From positions 927,907 through 991,906 of the forward strand of contig NZ_BSEN01000015.1 in NCBI RefSeq assembly GCF_027921845.1: DNA of 64,000 nucleotides. Direction: 5' to 3'. Made by a program: the position numbers and the translations under genes. The notes beneath the pieces were generated by a model that was not told where the DNA came from, ran no database searches, and worked only from the letters and a program-made list of their open reading frames with translations. The stretch comes from Leifsonia poae (GTDB lineage Bacteria > Actinomycetota > Actinomycetes > Actinomycetales > Microbacteriaceae). Below, one piece after another: positions 39,143 to 48,150 of this stretch; position 1 is the stretch's first letter; each line of letters opens with the position of its first letter.

Positions 39143-40297
39143 TCAGCGCGTACTCGACGCGAACGCTCCGAACCGGAGCAGCGGGACACGCGTCTCGTCG
39201 GCGGTGAGCGAACCGTGCTGGCCGATCATGTTCTGCCCCGTGCGTGACGGATCGCGCGAGTCGTAATAGGCGATCCGCTTGCGGGCGGCCACCAGCACAT
39301 CGCCGATGCGCGGCAGGACCTCCGGAGCCACCTCCGGACCGAACCACCCCATCGCCACGGCCTCGTCCCTGGTCGCAACCCATGCGCGGTCGCCCTCGAC
39401 GTCGCGCCAGCGCTCGGCCAGCTGCGTCGCCGCCTCGGCCCCGGGGGTCTCGAGATAGAGATGCAGCAGTCGCGGCTCTCCGCCGATGGCCGAGACCCCG
39501 TCGACCAGTTCGGGAGCGGTGTCGAACAGCACGTGCCCGCTCGACGGAACATCGATCACGCCGTGGTCGGCCGTGAGCAGCGCGCCGTGCCGCGGACCGA
39601 GCCGTCTCCTGAACGACGCGACCAGCGCATCCAGGGTCTCGAGGGCATCCGTCCAGTCGGGCGACTCCCAGCCGCGCGCATGGGCGAGCTGGTCAAGCTC
39701 AGACACGTAGAGGTAGGTGAGCCCCGGACCTGGCGTCTGCACGATCCGCTCGGCCTCGGCGAAGCGCTCCGCCATCGTGCGACCGCCGACGTACTCGGCC
39801 CCGCGCAGGATCGCGTGCGTGAACCCGGAGTCGCTGTGCTTCGGCATCCCGATCGCCCAGCTGTGCACGCCGTTCTCCGCCGCCTCCTCGAACACGGTGC
39901 GCGATCGCTGCCAGATCGCAGGATCGAGCCGACCGTCCCAGCCGTTCAGCTGGTTGACGAGACGACCATTGACGGTATCCCGCACCTTGTATCCGACGAG
40001 ACCGTGCTCGCCCGGGTACGTCCCCGTCGCGAGGGTGGCCAGCGCGGCCGCGGTCGTGGTCGGGAAGCCGGCATCGATCGTCGTGGTCTTGCCGAGGAGC
40101 GACGCCAGGGTCCTGGCGTGACCGGCGCGGGAGCGGAGCGCGGCGGCCCCGAGTCCGTCGACGACGATGACGACCGCGTGATCGACGGCCGGGAGGTCCA
40201 GCTCGTTGGCTTCACCGGCGAGCGCGGCCGAGCAACTTGGCAGAACAGCGGCAAGGCTCGAACGCGTGGTGAAGGCGGCCGGTAGCATGGGGGGCAT
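39143..40297 (-). CDS. alkaline phosphatase-superfamily nucleotide pyrophosphatase/phosphodiesterase
   Basis: A protein of about 384 residues in the type I phosphodiesterase/nucleotide pyrophosphatase family. The metal ligands and nucleophile are visible in [12 protein letters not shown] (Asp), [15 protein letters not shown] (nucleophile Thr), [13 protein letters not shown] (Asp, His) and [11 protein letters not shown] (Asp, His). It has no signal peptide, unlike many relatives, so is probably cytoplasmic. Substrate unknown; its place between sepH and parC is conserved in related actinobacteria. The start is taken at ATG 40297 (MPPMLP); ATG 40288 is equally possible. Confidence 0.88.
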   Translation of the reverse strand: MPPMLPAAFTTRSSLAAVLPSCSAALAGEANELDLPAVDHAVVIVVDGLGAAALRSRAGHARTLASLLGKTTTIDAGFPTTTAAALATLATGTYPGEHGLVGYKVRDTVNGRLVNQLNGWDGRLDPAIWQRSRTVFEEAAENGVHSWAIGMPKHSDSGFTHAILRGAEYVGGRTMAERFAEAERIVQTPGPGLTYLYVSELDQLAHARGWESPDWTDALETLDALVASFRRRLGPRHGALLTADHGVIDVPSSGHVLFDTAPELVDGVSAIGGEPRLLHLYLETPGAEAATQLAERWRDVEGDRAWVATRDEAVAMGWFGPEVAPEVLPRIGDVLVAARKRIAYYDSRDPSRTGQNMIGQHGSLTADETRVPLLRFGAFASSTR

Positions 40298-40395
40298 CCG
40301 GCCCAGTTTGTCATACGGCGTCCGACCGCACGAGGTGGCGCACGACGAACGGGGCCGGCACCGTGAGACCCCTCTCCCTTCCCGAGATTGCACGA

Positions 40396-42876
40396 ATGAC
40401 ACCGACAGACGACCAGCCCGGCGCGGGCACCACCGAACGCATCGAAGACGTCGACGTCACGACCGAGATGCAGGGCTCGTTCCTCGAGTACGCCTATTCG
40501 GTGATCTACTCCCGCGCCCTCCCGGATGCCCGTGACGGACTCAAGCCGGTGCAGCGGCGCATCCTGTACCAGATGACCGAGATGGGGCTGCGGCCCGACC
40601 GCGGACACGTGAAGTCCGCGCGCGTCACCGGCGAAGTGATGGGAAAGCTGCACCCGCACGGCGACAGCGCCATCTACGACGCCCTCGTGCGCATGGCGCA
40701 GGACTTCACGCTGCGCGTTCCCCTGATCGACGGCCACGGCAACTTCGGCTCCCTCGACGACGGCCCGGCCGCCCCGCGCTACACCGAGGCCCGTCTGGCC
40801 GCGGCCGCGCTCGCGCTCACCGAAGACCTCGACGAAGACGTGGTCGACTTCGTCCCCAACTACGACAACCAGCTCATGCAGCCGGACGTGCTGCCTGCGG
40901 CCTTCCCCAACCTGCTCGTCAACGGCGCCAGCGGCATCGCGGTCGGCATGGCCACCAACATGGCGCCCCACAACCTCATCGAGGTCGTGGGGGCGGCCCG
41001 CCACCTCCTGGCGAATCCGGATGCCACGCTGGATGACCTCATGGAGTACGTCCCCGGTCCCGACCTGCCGACCGGCGGCACCATCGTCGGCCTCGCCGGC
41101 GTCCGCGACGCGTATGCGACCGGCCGCGGCAGCTTCAAGACCAGGGCCAAGGTCTCGGTCGAGTCGATCACCGCGCGCAAGAGCGGGCTCGTCGTCACGG
41201 AGCTCCCCTACCTCGTCGGCCCCGAGAAGGTCATCGAGAAGATCAAAGACGGCGTCAACTCCAAGAAGCTCTCCGGCATCTCCGACGTCACCGACCTCAG
41301 CGACCGCCAGCACGGCCTCCGGCTCGTCATCGGCATCAAGACGGGCTTCAGCCCCGAGGCTGTGCTCGAGCAGCTCTACCGGCACACGCCGCTCGAAGAC
41401 GGCTTCTCGATCAACAATGTCGCGCTCGTCGAGGGCGGCCCGCAGACGCTCGGGCTCCGCGAGCTCCTCACCGTCTACATCGACCACCGCGTGCGCGTGG
41501 TCACGCGCCGCTCCGAGTTCCGCCTCGCCCGCCGCAAAGAACGGCTGCACCTGGTCGAGGGTCTGCTCATCGCCATCGTCGACATCGACGAGGTCATCCA
41601 GGTCATCCGCACCAGCGACGACACGGAGCAGGCACGCACGCGCTTGATGGACGTCTTCGACCTCAGCACACTGCAGGCCGACTACATCCTCGAGCTGCGT
41701 CTGCGCCGCCTCACGAAGTTCTCGCGCATCGAGCTCGAGAACGAGAAGGCCCAGCTCGAGGCGGAGATCGCCGAGCTCGAGGAACTGCTGAGCAGCCGCG
41801 AAAGCATCAACGCGCTGGTCTCCGACGAGCTCGAGCAGGTGGCCGCCAAGTTCGGCACGCCGCGCCGCACGCTGCTCACGGAGGCCCGCCCGTCCATCGC
41901 CACGGCGTCGGTGCGCGGCAAGCAGCCCGTCGTGCTCGAGGTGGCGGATGTGCCCTGCCGCGTGCTCCTGTCGACGACCGGCCGCATCCTGCGCGTCGAT
42001 CAGCAGCCGGATGACGAGGGCGGCCTCGACCGCATCGCCGCGCCGGCACGGCGCAGCAAGCACGACGCGATCCTCTCGCAGCTCGACACCACCACGCGCA
42101 CCGAGATCGGCGCCGTGACGAACACGGGCCGGCTCATCCGGTTCTCCCCCGTCGACCTGCCGGCCGTGCCCGTGAACTCGGTACAGCTCGGCGCCGGAGT
42201 GAAGGTCGGCGACTACCTGGCCCTCGCCGATCGCTCGGAGAAGATCCTCGCCGTGGTCTCCCTGACCTCGCCGAAGTCGATCGCGCTCGGCACCCGGCAG
42301 GGCGTCGTGAAGCGCGTGACGGCCGGCGACTGGGCGAACAAGCCCGAGTTCGAGATCATCGCTCTCAAGCCCGGCGACGCGGTCGTCGGCGCCGTGCAGG
42401 GCGACGACACCGACGAGCTCGTGTTCGTGGCCAGCGACAGCCAGCTGCTGCGCTTCCCGGCGTCCGCCGTGCGCCCCCAGGGGCGCGCCGCCGGCGGCAT
42501 GGCCGGCATCAACCTCGGCGCGGATGCGCGGGTCGTCCACTTCACGAGCATCCCGGCCGAGGAGCGCGACGAGGTCGTCGTGGTGACGATCGCCACGGGC
42601 GGCGACACGCTGCTCGGCGCCGACCCCGGCAGCGGCAAGGTGAGCGACTTCTCGGAGTTCCCGGCTAAGGGACGCGCGACCGGCGGTGTCCGCTCGCAGC
42701 GCTTCCTCAAGGGCGAGACGGAGGTCGCGCTCGCCTGGGCCGGCCGGGCCCCCGCCCTCGCCGTCGGGCCGGACGGCGCCGCGCGCGTGCTTCCAGAGGG
42801 CGGCTCACGCCGCGACGCCTCCGGCACCCCGCTCGACATGGTCGTCAGCTCGATCGGCCGCCGCCTCGGCGCCTAG
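40396..42876 (+). CDS. parC: DNA topoisomerase IV-type subunit A (gyrase A paralogue)
   Basis: An 826-residue type IIA topoisomerase A subunit. The catalytic Tyr129 is in [10 protein letters not shown], preceded by [17 protein letters not shown] and [18 protein letters not shown]. The C-terminal pinwheel repeats have no intact GyrA-box (QRRGGKG), as expected for the ParC type that decatenates instead of supercoiling. The start at ATG 40396 is chosen because homologues begin near [24 protein letters not shown]; a GTG 11 codons earlier is possible. It faces parE across a large hairpin, in convergent orientation. Confidence 0.92.
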   Translation: MTPTDDQPGAGTTERIEDVDVTTEMQGSFLEYAYSVIYSRALPDARDGLKPVQRRILYQMTEMGLRPDRGHVKSARVTGEVMGKLHPHGDSAIYDALVRMAQDFTLRVPLIDGHGNFGSLDDGPAAPRYTEARLAAAALALTEDLDEDVVDFVPNYDNQLMQPDVLPAAFPNLLVNGASGIAVGMATNMAPHNLIEVVGAARHLLANPDATLDDLMEYVPGPDLPTGGTIVGLAGVRDAYATGRGSFKTRAKVSVESITARKSGLVVTELPYLVGPEKVIEKIKDGVNSKKLSGISDVTDLSDRQHGLRLVIGIKTGFSPEAVLEQLYRHTPLEDGFSINNVALVEGGPQTLGLRELLTVYIDHRVRVVTRRSEFRLARRKERLHLVEGLLIAIVDIDEVIQVIRTSDDTEQARTRLMDVFDLSTLQADYILELRLRRLTKFSRIELENEKAQLEAEIAELEELLSSRESINALVSDELEQVAAKFGTPRRTLLTEARPSIATASVRGKQPVVLEVADVPCRVLLSTTGRILRVDQQPDDEGGLDRIAAPARRSKHDAILSQLDTTTRTEIGAVTNTGRLIRFSPVDLPAVPVNSVQLGAGVKVGDYLALADRSEKILAVVSLTSPKSIALGTRQGVVKRVTAGDWANKPEFEIIALKPGDAVVGAVQGDDTDELVFVASDSQLLRFPASAVRPQGRAAGGMAGINLGADARVVHFTSIPAEERDEVVVVTIATGGDTLLGADPGSGKVSDFSEFPAKGRATGGVRSQRFLKGETEVALAWAGRAPALAVGPDGAARVLPEGGSRRDASGTPLDMVVSSIGRRLGA

Positions 42877-42938
42877 CGCCCCGCGCCCAGCACCCGCGCC
42901 CATACGCGCCTGCGCTCGCACCCACGTGCGATCGCACC

Positions 42939-43011
42939 CACGCGATCGAGTCCGAACTTGTTGCTCCGACACGCCGGATTTCGGCGCAACAAGTTCGGAC
43001 TCGATCGCGTG
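42939..43011. repeat. perfect 26-base inverted repeat between parC and parE
   Basis: Two exact 26-base arms (42939-42964 and 42986-43011), containing CGATCGAGTCCGAACTTG, enclose a 21-base loop; within the loop CCGA/TCGG can pair further. It lies 62 bases past the parC stop and 14 bases from the parE stop, so it could terminate both, but it is far longer than needed and has no T-run. Directly before it is a doubled TCGCACCCACG. Confidence 0.9.
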
Positions 43012-43025
43012 AGCCGGTGCTCGCG

Positions 43026-45110
43026 CTAGGCGTCGATGCGGGCGCGGGAGAGGTCGTCCGCTCCGGCGATGATGAACTCCTTGCGCGGCGCGACATCGTT
43101 GCCCATCAGCAGCTCGAAGACCGCGGAGGCCTGCTCGGCGTCGGGAACGCGCACCCGCCGCAGCGTGCGGTGGTGGCGGTCCATCGTCGTCGTGGCCAGC
43201 TGGTCGGCGTCCATCTCGCCCAGCCCCTTGTAGCGCTGGATCGGCTCCTGGTATCGCTTGCCGCGCTTCTTCAGGTCCGCGAGCACGGCCTGCAGCTCCG
43301 CCTCCGAGTACGTGTAGATCGTCTCGTTGGGCTTCGTGCCGGGGTTCATGACGATCACTCGGTGCAGCGGAGGAACGGCGGCGAACACGCGACCCTCCTC
43401 GATCATCGGGCGCATGTAACGGAAAAACAGAGTGAGCAGCAGGGTCCGGATGTGCGCTCCGTCGACATCCGCGTCGCTCATGATGATGACCTTGCCGTAG
43501 CGCGCCGTCGACAGGTCGAAGCTGCGCCCGGATCCGGCGCCGATGACCTGGATGATCGCCGCGCACTCCGCGTTCGAGAGCATGTCGGAGACCGAGGCCT
43601 TCTGCACGTTGAGGATCTTGCCGCGGATCGGCAGCAGAGCCTGGTACTCGCTGTCGCGGGCGCGCCGGGCGGTGCCGAGCGCCGAGTCGCCCTCGACGAT
43701 GAAGAGCTCGCTGTTGCCGACGTCGTTCGACCGGCAGTCGACGAGCTTGGCCGGCAGCGACGACGTCTCGAGCGCGTTCTTGCGGCGCTGCGTCTCCTTG
43801 TGAGCGCGCGCCGAGATCCGGGACTTCATCTCGGCCACGACCTTGTCGAGCAGCAGCGCGGACTGCGCCTTGTCGTCGCGCTTGGACGACCCGAACCGCT
43901 CGGACATCGCTTTCTGCACCACCTGCGCCACGATCGCCCGCACCGCCGGGGTGCCGAGGATCTCCTTGGTCTGGCCCTCGAACTGCGGCTCGGGCAGGCG
44001 CACCGTGAGCACAGCGGTCAGGCCGGCCATCACGTCGTCCTTCTCGAGCTTGTCGTTGCCGACCTTGAGGCGGCGCGCGTTCTGCTCGACCTGCTGCCGC
44101 AGGAACTTCAGCATGCCCTGATCGAAGCCGGTCTGGTGGCTGCCGCCCTTGGGCGTGGCGATGATGTTCACGAAGCTGCGCATCACGGTGTCGTATCCGG
44201 TGCCCCAGCGCAGCGCGATGTCGACCTGGCATTCGCGCTTGAGCTCGGTCGGAAGCATCGCACCCGAGTCGGAGAGCACCGGAACCGTCTCAGTGAAGTG
44301 GCCTTCGCCGGTGAGCCGCCACGTCTCGGTGATCGGGCTGTCGGGGGCGAGGAAATCGACGAACTCCGAGATGCCGCCCTGGTACTCGAACGCGGTCTTC
44401 TCCCCCTCGGGGCTCCGCTTGTCGTCGATGGTGATCGTGAGTCCCGGCACGAGGAACGCGGTCTGACGCGCGCGGCCGATCAGGTCGTCGCCCTGGAAGT
44501 CCGCACCCTTGGTGAAGATCTGACGGTCGGCCCAGTACCGGATGCGCGTGCCGGTGACGCCGCGCTTCACCTTGCCGACGACCCGCAGCTCGCTGTTCTT
44601 CACGAACGGCGTGAAGGGGGCATCCGGGCTCGGTTCGTTCTTGCCGTCGTCGAAGATGCCGGGCTCGCCTCGGTGGAACGACATCGCCCAGGTCTTACCG
44701 TCGCGGTCGACCTCGACGTCGAGCCGCTCGGAGAGCGCGTTGACGACCGATGCTCCGACGCCGTGCAGACCACCGGATGCGGCGTACGAGCCCGTGCCGA
44801 ACTTGCCGCCGGCGTGGAGTTTCGTGAAGACGACCTCGACGCCCGACAGCCCGGTCTTGGGCTCGGCGTCGACGGGGATGCCGCGGGCGGTGTCCCTCAC
44901 CTCGACGCTGTCGTCGGAGTGCAGGATCACGTCGATCGTCGAGCCGTGACCGGCCAGCGCCTCATCGACCGAGTTGTCGATGATCTCCCAGAGGCAGTGC
45001 ATGAGACCGCGCGAGTCGGTCGAGCCGATGTACATGCCTGGGCGCTTGCGCACCGCCTCCAGTCCCTCGAGGACGGAGAGGTGTCTGGCCGAATAATCTG
45101 AGCTCGCCAC
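43026..45110 (-). CDS. parE: DNA topoisomerase IV-type subunit B (gyrase B paralogue)
   Basis: A 694-residue GHKL-ATPase topoisomerase subunit. The ATP site is in WEIIDNSVDEALAG, RDTARGIPVD and the lid GGLHGVGASVVNALS; the Toprim motifs are VEGDSALGT and MSDADVDGAHIRTLLL. EGDSALGT in place of the EGDSAGGS of GyrB is the mark of the actinobacterial ParE type. It forms the decatenase with the ParC-type subunit encoded convergently. The start at GTG 45110 (VASSDYSARHLSVLEG) has AAGGAGCG upstream; the open extension to 45227 is Arg/Pro-rich and unconserved. Confidence 0.93.
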   Translation of the reverse strand: MASSDYSARHLSVLEGLEAVRKRPGMYIGSTDSRGLMHCLWEIIDNSVDEALAGHGSTIDVILHSDDSVEVRDTARGIPVDAEPKTGLSGVEVVFTKLHAGGKFGTGSYAASGGLHGVGASVVNALSERLDVEVDRDGKTWAMSFHRGEPGIFDDGKNEPSPDAPFTPFVKNSELRVVGKVKRGVTGTRIRYWADRQIFTKGADFQGDDLIGRARQTAFLVPGLTITIDDKRSPEGEKTAFEYQGGISEFVDFLAPDSPITETWRLTGEGHFTETVPVLSDSGAMLPTELKRECQVDIALRWGTGYDTVMRSFVNIIATPKGGSHQTGFDQGMLKFLRQQVEQNARRLKVGNDKLEKDDVMAGLTAVLTVRLPEPQFEGQTKEILGTPAVRAIVAQVVQKAMSERFGSSKRDDKAQSALLLDKVVAEMKSRISARAHKETQRRKNALETSSLPAKLVDCRSNDVGNSELFIVEGDSALGTARRARDSEYQALLPIRGKILNVQKASVSDMLSNAECAAIIQVIGAGSGRSFDLSTARYGKVIIMSDADVDGAHIRTLLLTLFFRYMRPMIEEGRVFAAVPPLHRVIVMNPGTKPNETIYTYSEAELQAVLADLKKRGKRYQEPIQRYKGLGEMDADQLATTTMDRHHRTLRRVRVPDAEQASAVFELLMGNDVAPRKEFIIAGADDLSRARIDA

Positions 45111-45334
45111 GAGCGCTCCTTGCAGAAGTCGAGGCGCCGCGGGTGCTGATGAGGGGGCTGGCGCCATCCCACCCTCCAGCCTACGGAGTCTTCGGGCCGG
45201 CGCCCGCCACCGACACCCACGGCCCATGGGCTACGCGTTGAGCGAAATAGCAGGCAAATCACGCAGTGTTCCCGTGAGAACGTGGTTCTATAGAGGTATC
45301 GAGTTCACGGGTTGCGATCTGAAAGGAGCATCAC

Positions 45335-45571
45335 ATGTCGACGATCACCACGGAGAACGGTGCGGTTGACGAGCTCGCATCGGGGCCGCAACTGACGGCG
45401 GCCGACCGTTGCGACAGCTGCGGAGCACAGGCGTACATCCGCGTCGTCGTCAATAACGGCGAGCTCCTCTTCTGCGCTCACCACGGCAAGAAGCACCAGG
45501 AGAAGCTGTCGGAGATCGCGCACAGCTGGCACGACGAGACCGCGCGTCTCTTCGAGGACCAGCGCGCGTAG
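45335..45571 (+). CDS. DUF7455 family small zinc-ribbon protein
   Basis: A 78-residue protein with a CDSCGAQAYIRV knuckle and a CAHHGKKH segment, which together could bind one zinc ion. The pattern LTAADRCDSCGAQAYVRV is the recognisable core of this actinobacterial family (DUF7455), usually located near the sigma factor or parE genes. Function unknown; RNA polymerase or ribosome association has been suggested for similar small ribbons but is not shown here. It has a clear GAAAGGAG box and a possible TATAGA promoter element about 40 bases upstream. Confidence 0.88.
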   Translation: MSTITTENGAVDELASGPQLTAADRCDSCGAQAYIRVVVNNGELLFCAHHGKKHQEKLSEIAHSWHDETARLFEDQRA

Positions 45572-45601
45572 GCTCCGCGACGTTCCCCCTGACTGCTGAC
45601 G

Positions 45602-46318
45602 ATGGATTCGCGGCCGACGAGTGTGCACAGGCACGCGTTCGTCGACCTCGAACGAATCGTCCGTAACGCAGCAGACAGCGGTTCACCGCTCACCGACTCC
45701 ACCGCCGACCTCCGCGCCGACGCGTACGGACACGGGCTCATCCCCGTGGCACGTGCGCTGTCGGATGCGGGGGTCGGCGGTTTTCTCGTCTCCCGGTACG
45801 AAGACGCAGCCGCGCTTGCAGACGCCGGTCTGAGCGGAGCCGTCGTCGCGAGCGTCGACGACCGGTCCACCCGCGGCCCCCTCATCGGGACCGAGCTGTT
45901 CGGCCTGGACGAGGCACGCGGACTGCCCGCGCTCCGGCTCGTCGGCGAGGTCATCGCCGTCAAGCACGTCGGCGCCGATCGCGGTGTCTCGTACGGCTAC
46001 ACCTACCGCACGGCGCAGCCGACGAGCCTCGCGCTCGTCGCCCTCGGGTTCGCCGACGGCATCCCGCGCGTCGCCTCGAACAAGGCGCCGGTGCGTGTCG
46101 GTGACTTCACCGGCCGCGTGACGGGCCGCATCGCGATGGACCAGTTCGTCGTCGATCTCGACGGAAACTCCGCCGAGCCCGGTGACCACGCCGTTCTCTT
46201 CGGCGATCCGGTGCGCGGCGAACCGAGCGTCGCCGACTGGGCCCGGGTGATCGGCATCGCCGCCCCCGTCATCACCAGCCGGCTCGGCACCCGCATCGAG
46301 AGGGTGTACCGCGCATGA
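45602..46318 (+). CDS. alanine racemase-like protein lacking most of the PLP barrel (catalytic-Tyr domain kept)
   Basis: A 238-residue relative of alanine racemase (usual length about 370). Residues 11-82 match the first strands and helices of the barrel, but the PLP lysine of VKADAYGHG is Arg38 (LRADAYGHG). Roughly 140 residues of barrel are then missing. From about 112 the C-terminal beta domain is intact: GVSYGYTYRT with the catalytic-base Tyr131, LGFADGIPR and GRIAMDQFVVDL. In known Alr dimers this Tyr acts in the partner's active site. The stop codon overlaps the start of the next gene (ATGA), which has exactly the complementary loss. I see no ribosome-binding site. Alternatives: a decaying pseudogene, but the frame and motifs are clean. 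Confidence 0.85.
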   Translation: MDSRPTSVHRHAFVDLERIVRNAADSGSPLTDSTADLRADAYGHGLIPVARALSDAGVGGFLVSRYEDAAALADAGLSGAVVASVDDRSTRGPLIGTELFGLDEARGLPALRLVGEVIAVKHVGADRGVSYGYTYRTAQPTSLALVALGFADGIPRVASNKAPVRVGDFTGRVTGRIAMDQFVVDLDGNSAEPGDHAVLFGDPVRGEPSVADWARVIGIAAPVITSRLGTRIERVYRA

Positions 46319-47391
46319 CGATCACCGACGCCATCGCCGAACCGCTGCCGCGCGCTGTGATCGATCTCGCCGCACTGCGGCACAACGTCTCCCACCTCGC
46401 CGCACTCATCGCGCCGTCCGAGGTGATGCTCGCGGTCAAGGCCGACGCCTACGGGCACGGCCTCCTCCCGATCGCCCGCGCCGGGCTCGAATCGGGTGCG
46501 ACCTCCCTCGCCGTCCTGGAGATCCCGGCCGGCCTGGTGCTGCGCGGGGCCGGTATCACCGTGCCGCTCCTGGCCTGGCTGCACGGACCCGACGCCGACT
46601 TCCGCGCCGCCATCGAGGCCGACATCGAACTCGGCGTCTCCGCGCGCTGGCAACTCGACGCGATCGCCGCCGCCGCGGCGGACCGTCCCGCCGTGATCCA
46701 TCTCAAGGTCGACACCGGCCTCAGCCGCAATGGCGCCACCATCGAGGAATGGCCGGGTCTGATCGATGCCGCCGTGGCCCTGCAGGAGCAGGGCGTGGTG
46801 CGCATCCGGGCCGCCTGGTCGCACCTCGCCGACGCCTCCATCGACGACGACGAGAAGGCGCTCGGCGAGTTCCGCGCCGCCGTGGCGATCGCCGAGGAGC
46901 GCGGCGCCCGGTTCGAGATCCTGCACCTGGCGGCCAGCTCCGCGGGCATCCGGATGCCGGAGGCCCGCTTCGACCTCGTGCGTCTCGGCATCGCCGCGTA
47001 CGGCATCTCCCCGTTCGACGACAGCACGGGAGCCGATCTGGGTCTGGTGCCGGTCATGCGGCTGGAGGCTCCGGTGACGGAGATCCACGTCGGCGGCACC
47101 TCGCACGCCCGCATCGCCATCGGCTACGGCGACGGCGTGCCCACTCTCGGCATCGCGAAGGCGCACGTCGCCATCGGCGGCATCCCGCGACAGGTGGTCG
47201 CGGTGGAGGTCGACTCGATGCTGGTCGAGATGGGCAGCGATCGGGTTCGTGTGGGAGACACGGCGACGCTGTTCGGCCCCGGCGTCAATGGCGAGGTCAT
47301 CGCCGAGAAATGGGCGGACTGGGCCGAGACGATCGCTGACGAGATGGTCACCGGCGTCGCGCAGCGTGTCCCCCGCGTCTACCTCGGCTGA
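46315..47391 (+). CDS. alr: alanine racemase-like PLP protein lacking the catalytic-Tyr loop
   Basis: A 358-residue fold-type III PLP protein with a complete barrel: PLP Lys42 in VKADAYGHG, carbamylated-Lys equivalent Lys131 in LKVDTGLSRNG, His170 in WSHLAD, the phosphate-binding HLAASSAGI, and Arg223 in FDLVRLGIAAYG. In the C-terminal domain the loop carrying the catalytic Tyr (GxxVSYGxT in other racemases) is deleted: VTEIHVGG runs straight into ARIAIGYGDG. MDQ of GRIxMDQ is VDS. It cannot follow the normal two-base mechanism alone, but its upstream partner supplies the missing Tyr domain. The four-base gene overlap supports equal synthesis. The natural amino acid may not be alanine. Confidence 0.88.
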   Translation: MTITDAIAEPLPRAVIDLAALRHNVSHLAALIAPSEVMLAVKADAYGHGLLPIARAGLESGATSLAVLEIPAGLVLRGAGITVPLLAWLHGPDADFRAAIEADIELGVSARWQLDAIAAAAADRPAVIHLKVDTGLSRNGATIEEWPGLIDAAVALQEQGVVRIRAAWSHLADASIDDDEKALGEFRAAVAIAEERGARFEILHLAASSAGIRMPEARFDLVRLGIAAYGISPFDDSTGADLGLVPVMRLEAPVTEIHVGGTSHARIAIGYGDGVPTLGIAKAHVAIGGIPRQVVAVEVDSMLVEMGSDRVRVGDTATLFGPGVNGEVIAEKWADWAETIADEMVTGVAQRVPRVYLG

Positions 47392-47415
47392 CCCAGCCGT
47401 CAGCCGTCAGCCGAG
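47383..47415. terminator. bidirectional hairpin between alr and the gatD-like gene
   Basis: Ten-base arms CTCGGCTGAC / GTCAGCCGAG spanning both convergent stop codons, with CAGCCGT repeated in the loop. Confidence 0.6.
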
Positions 47416-48150
47416 CTTGACCCCGAGGCGATCGGCGATGGCGCGGCGCGCGTTCGCGGCGAACCGGTCGACGTGCTCCAGCTCGCTCGTCGTCGCCAGC
47501 GGCTCGGACGTGCCACGGAGCGCAAGCGCAGAGCCGAGCATCCGGTCGGCGAGTGACGGGTTCATCGGGAGCACCGGACCGTGCAGGTGCGTGCCGATCG
47601 CAGCCGCGATGCGCACGCCCTCGTACCGCTCGGACGACGACGCCTCGTTTCCGAAGCCGCTGATGACGGTGCCGAGCGGCTCGGCGCCCTCGAGCACGGT
47701 GGTCGCGGAGTGGTTCTCGAAGCCGGCGAGCGTTCCCTCGGAGGTGCGCACGACGATCTCGCCCACGTGACGTTCGGCGCCCAGCGTCGCGCGCGTCGGG
47801 AACACACCGGCACCGGCCAGTCGCTCGCCGTCGCTCGTCACGAGCTCGGAACCGAGGAGCTGCCAGCCTCCGGCGATCGCCAGAACGGGGACTCCGCCGT
47901 CGCGCCAGGCCCGCAGGGCGGGCGCGATGCGCTGGACGTCCTCGAGCACGACGCGCTGCGACGAGAGCGGGCCGCTGCCGATGTGCACGATGTCGATGTC
48001 GTCGGGGAGCCGGACGCCGGCCTCGTGCGTCACGACCTCGGTCTCGATCCCCCGCCACCGGGCGCGCTCGACGAGCGCGGTCACGTTGCCGACGTCGCCG
48101 TTGATCCCGAGTTCGCGCGGGTAGAGGTGCAGGATGCGCAACGCCGTCAT
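47407..48150 (-). CDS. GatD-like glutamine amidotransferase homologue without the catalytic Cys
   Basis: A 247-residue class I (CobB/CobQ-type) amidotransferase-like protein related to GatD of the MurT-GatD lipid II isoglutaminyl synthase: LHLYPRELGINGDVGNV at the start, VHIGSGPLSSQ, FENHSATT and GTHLHGPVLPMNP with the catalytic His190. In the nucleophile motif (GICGGYQLLG in GatD) it has AIAGGWQLLG, so the Cys is Ala93 (codon GCC at 47872-47874), and the protein contains no Cys at all. It should not release ammonia from glutamine. Its ATG overlaps the stop of the MurT-like gene (ATGA), so the complex seems retained. Possible new role: binding or positioning another amine donor. Confidence 0.88.
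   Translation of the reverse strand: MTALRILHLYPRELGINGDVGNVTALVERARWRGIETEVVTHEAGVRLPDDIDIVHIGSGPLSSQRVVLEDVQRIAPALRAWRDGGVPVLAIAGGWQLLGSELVTSDGERLAGAGVFPTRATLGAERHVGEIVVRTSEGTLAGFENHSATTVLEGAEPLGTVISGFGNEASSSERYEGVRIAAAIGTHLHGPVLPMNPSLADRMLGSALALRGTSEPLATTSELEHVDRFAANARRAIADRLGVKLG

Noticed and set aside
39946..42540. Long antisense frame over parC
   Set aside because: Shadow of a well-supported topoisomerase gene with no independent support.
45602..46318. Reading the first alr-like gene as a pseudogene
   Set aside because: The frame is uninterrupted, catalytic motifs of its domain are intact, and it overlaps the next gene by four bases; the losses in the two genes are complementary rather than random.
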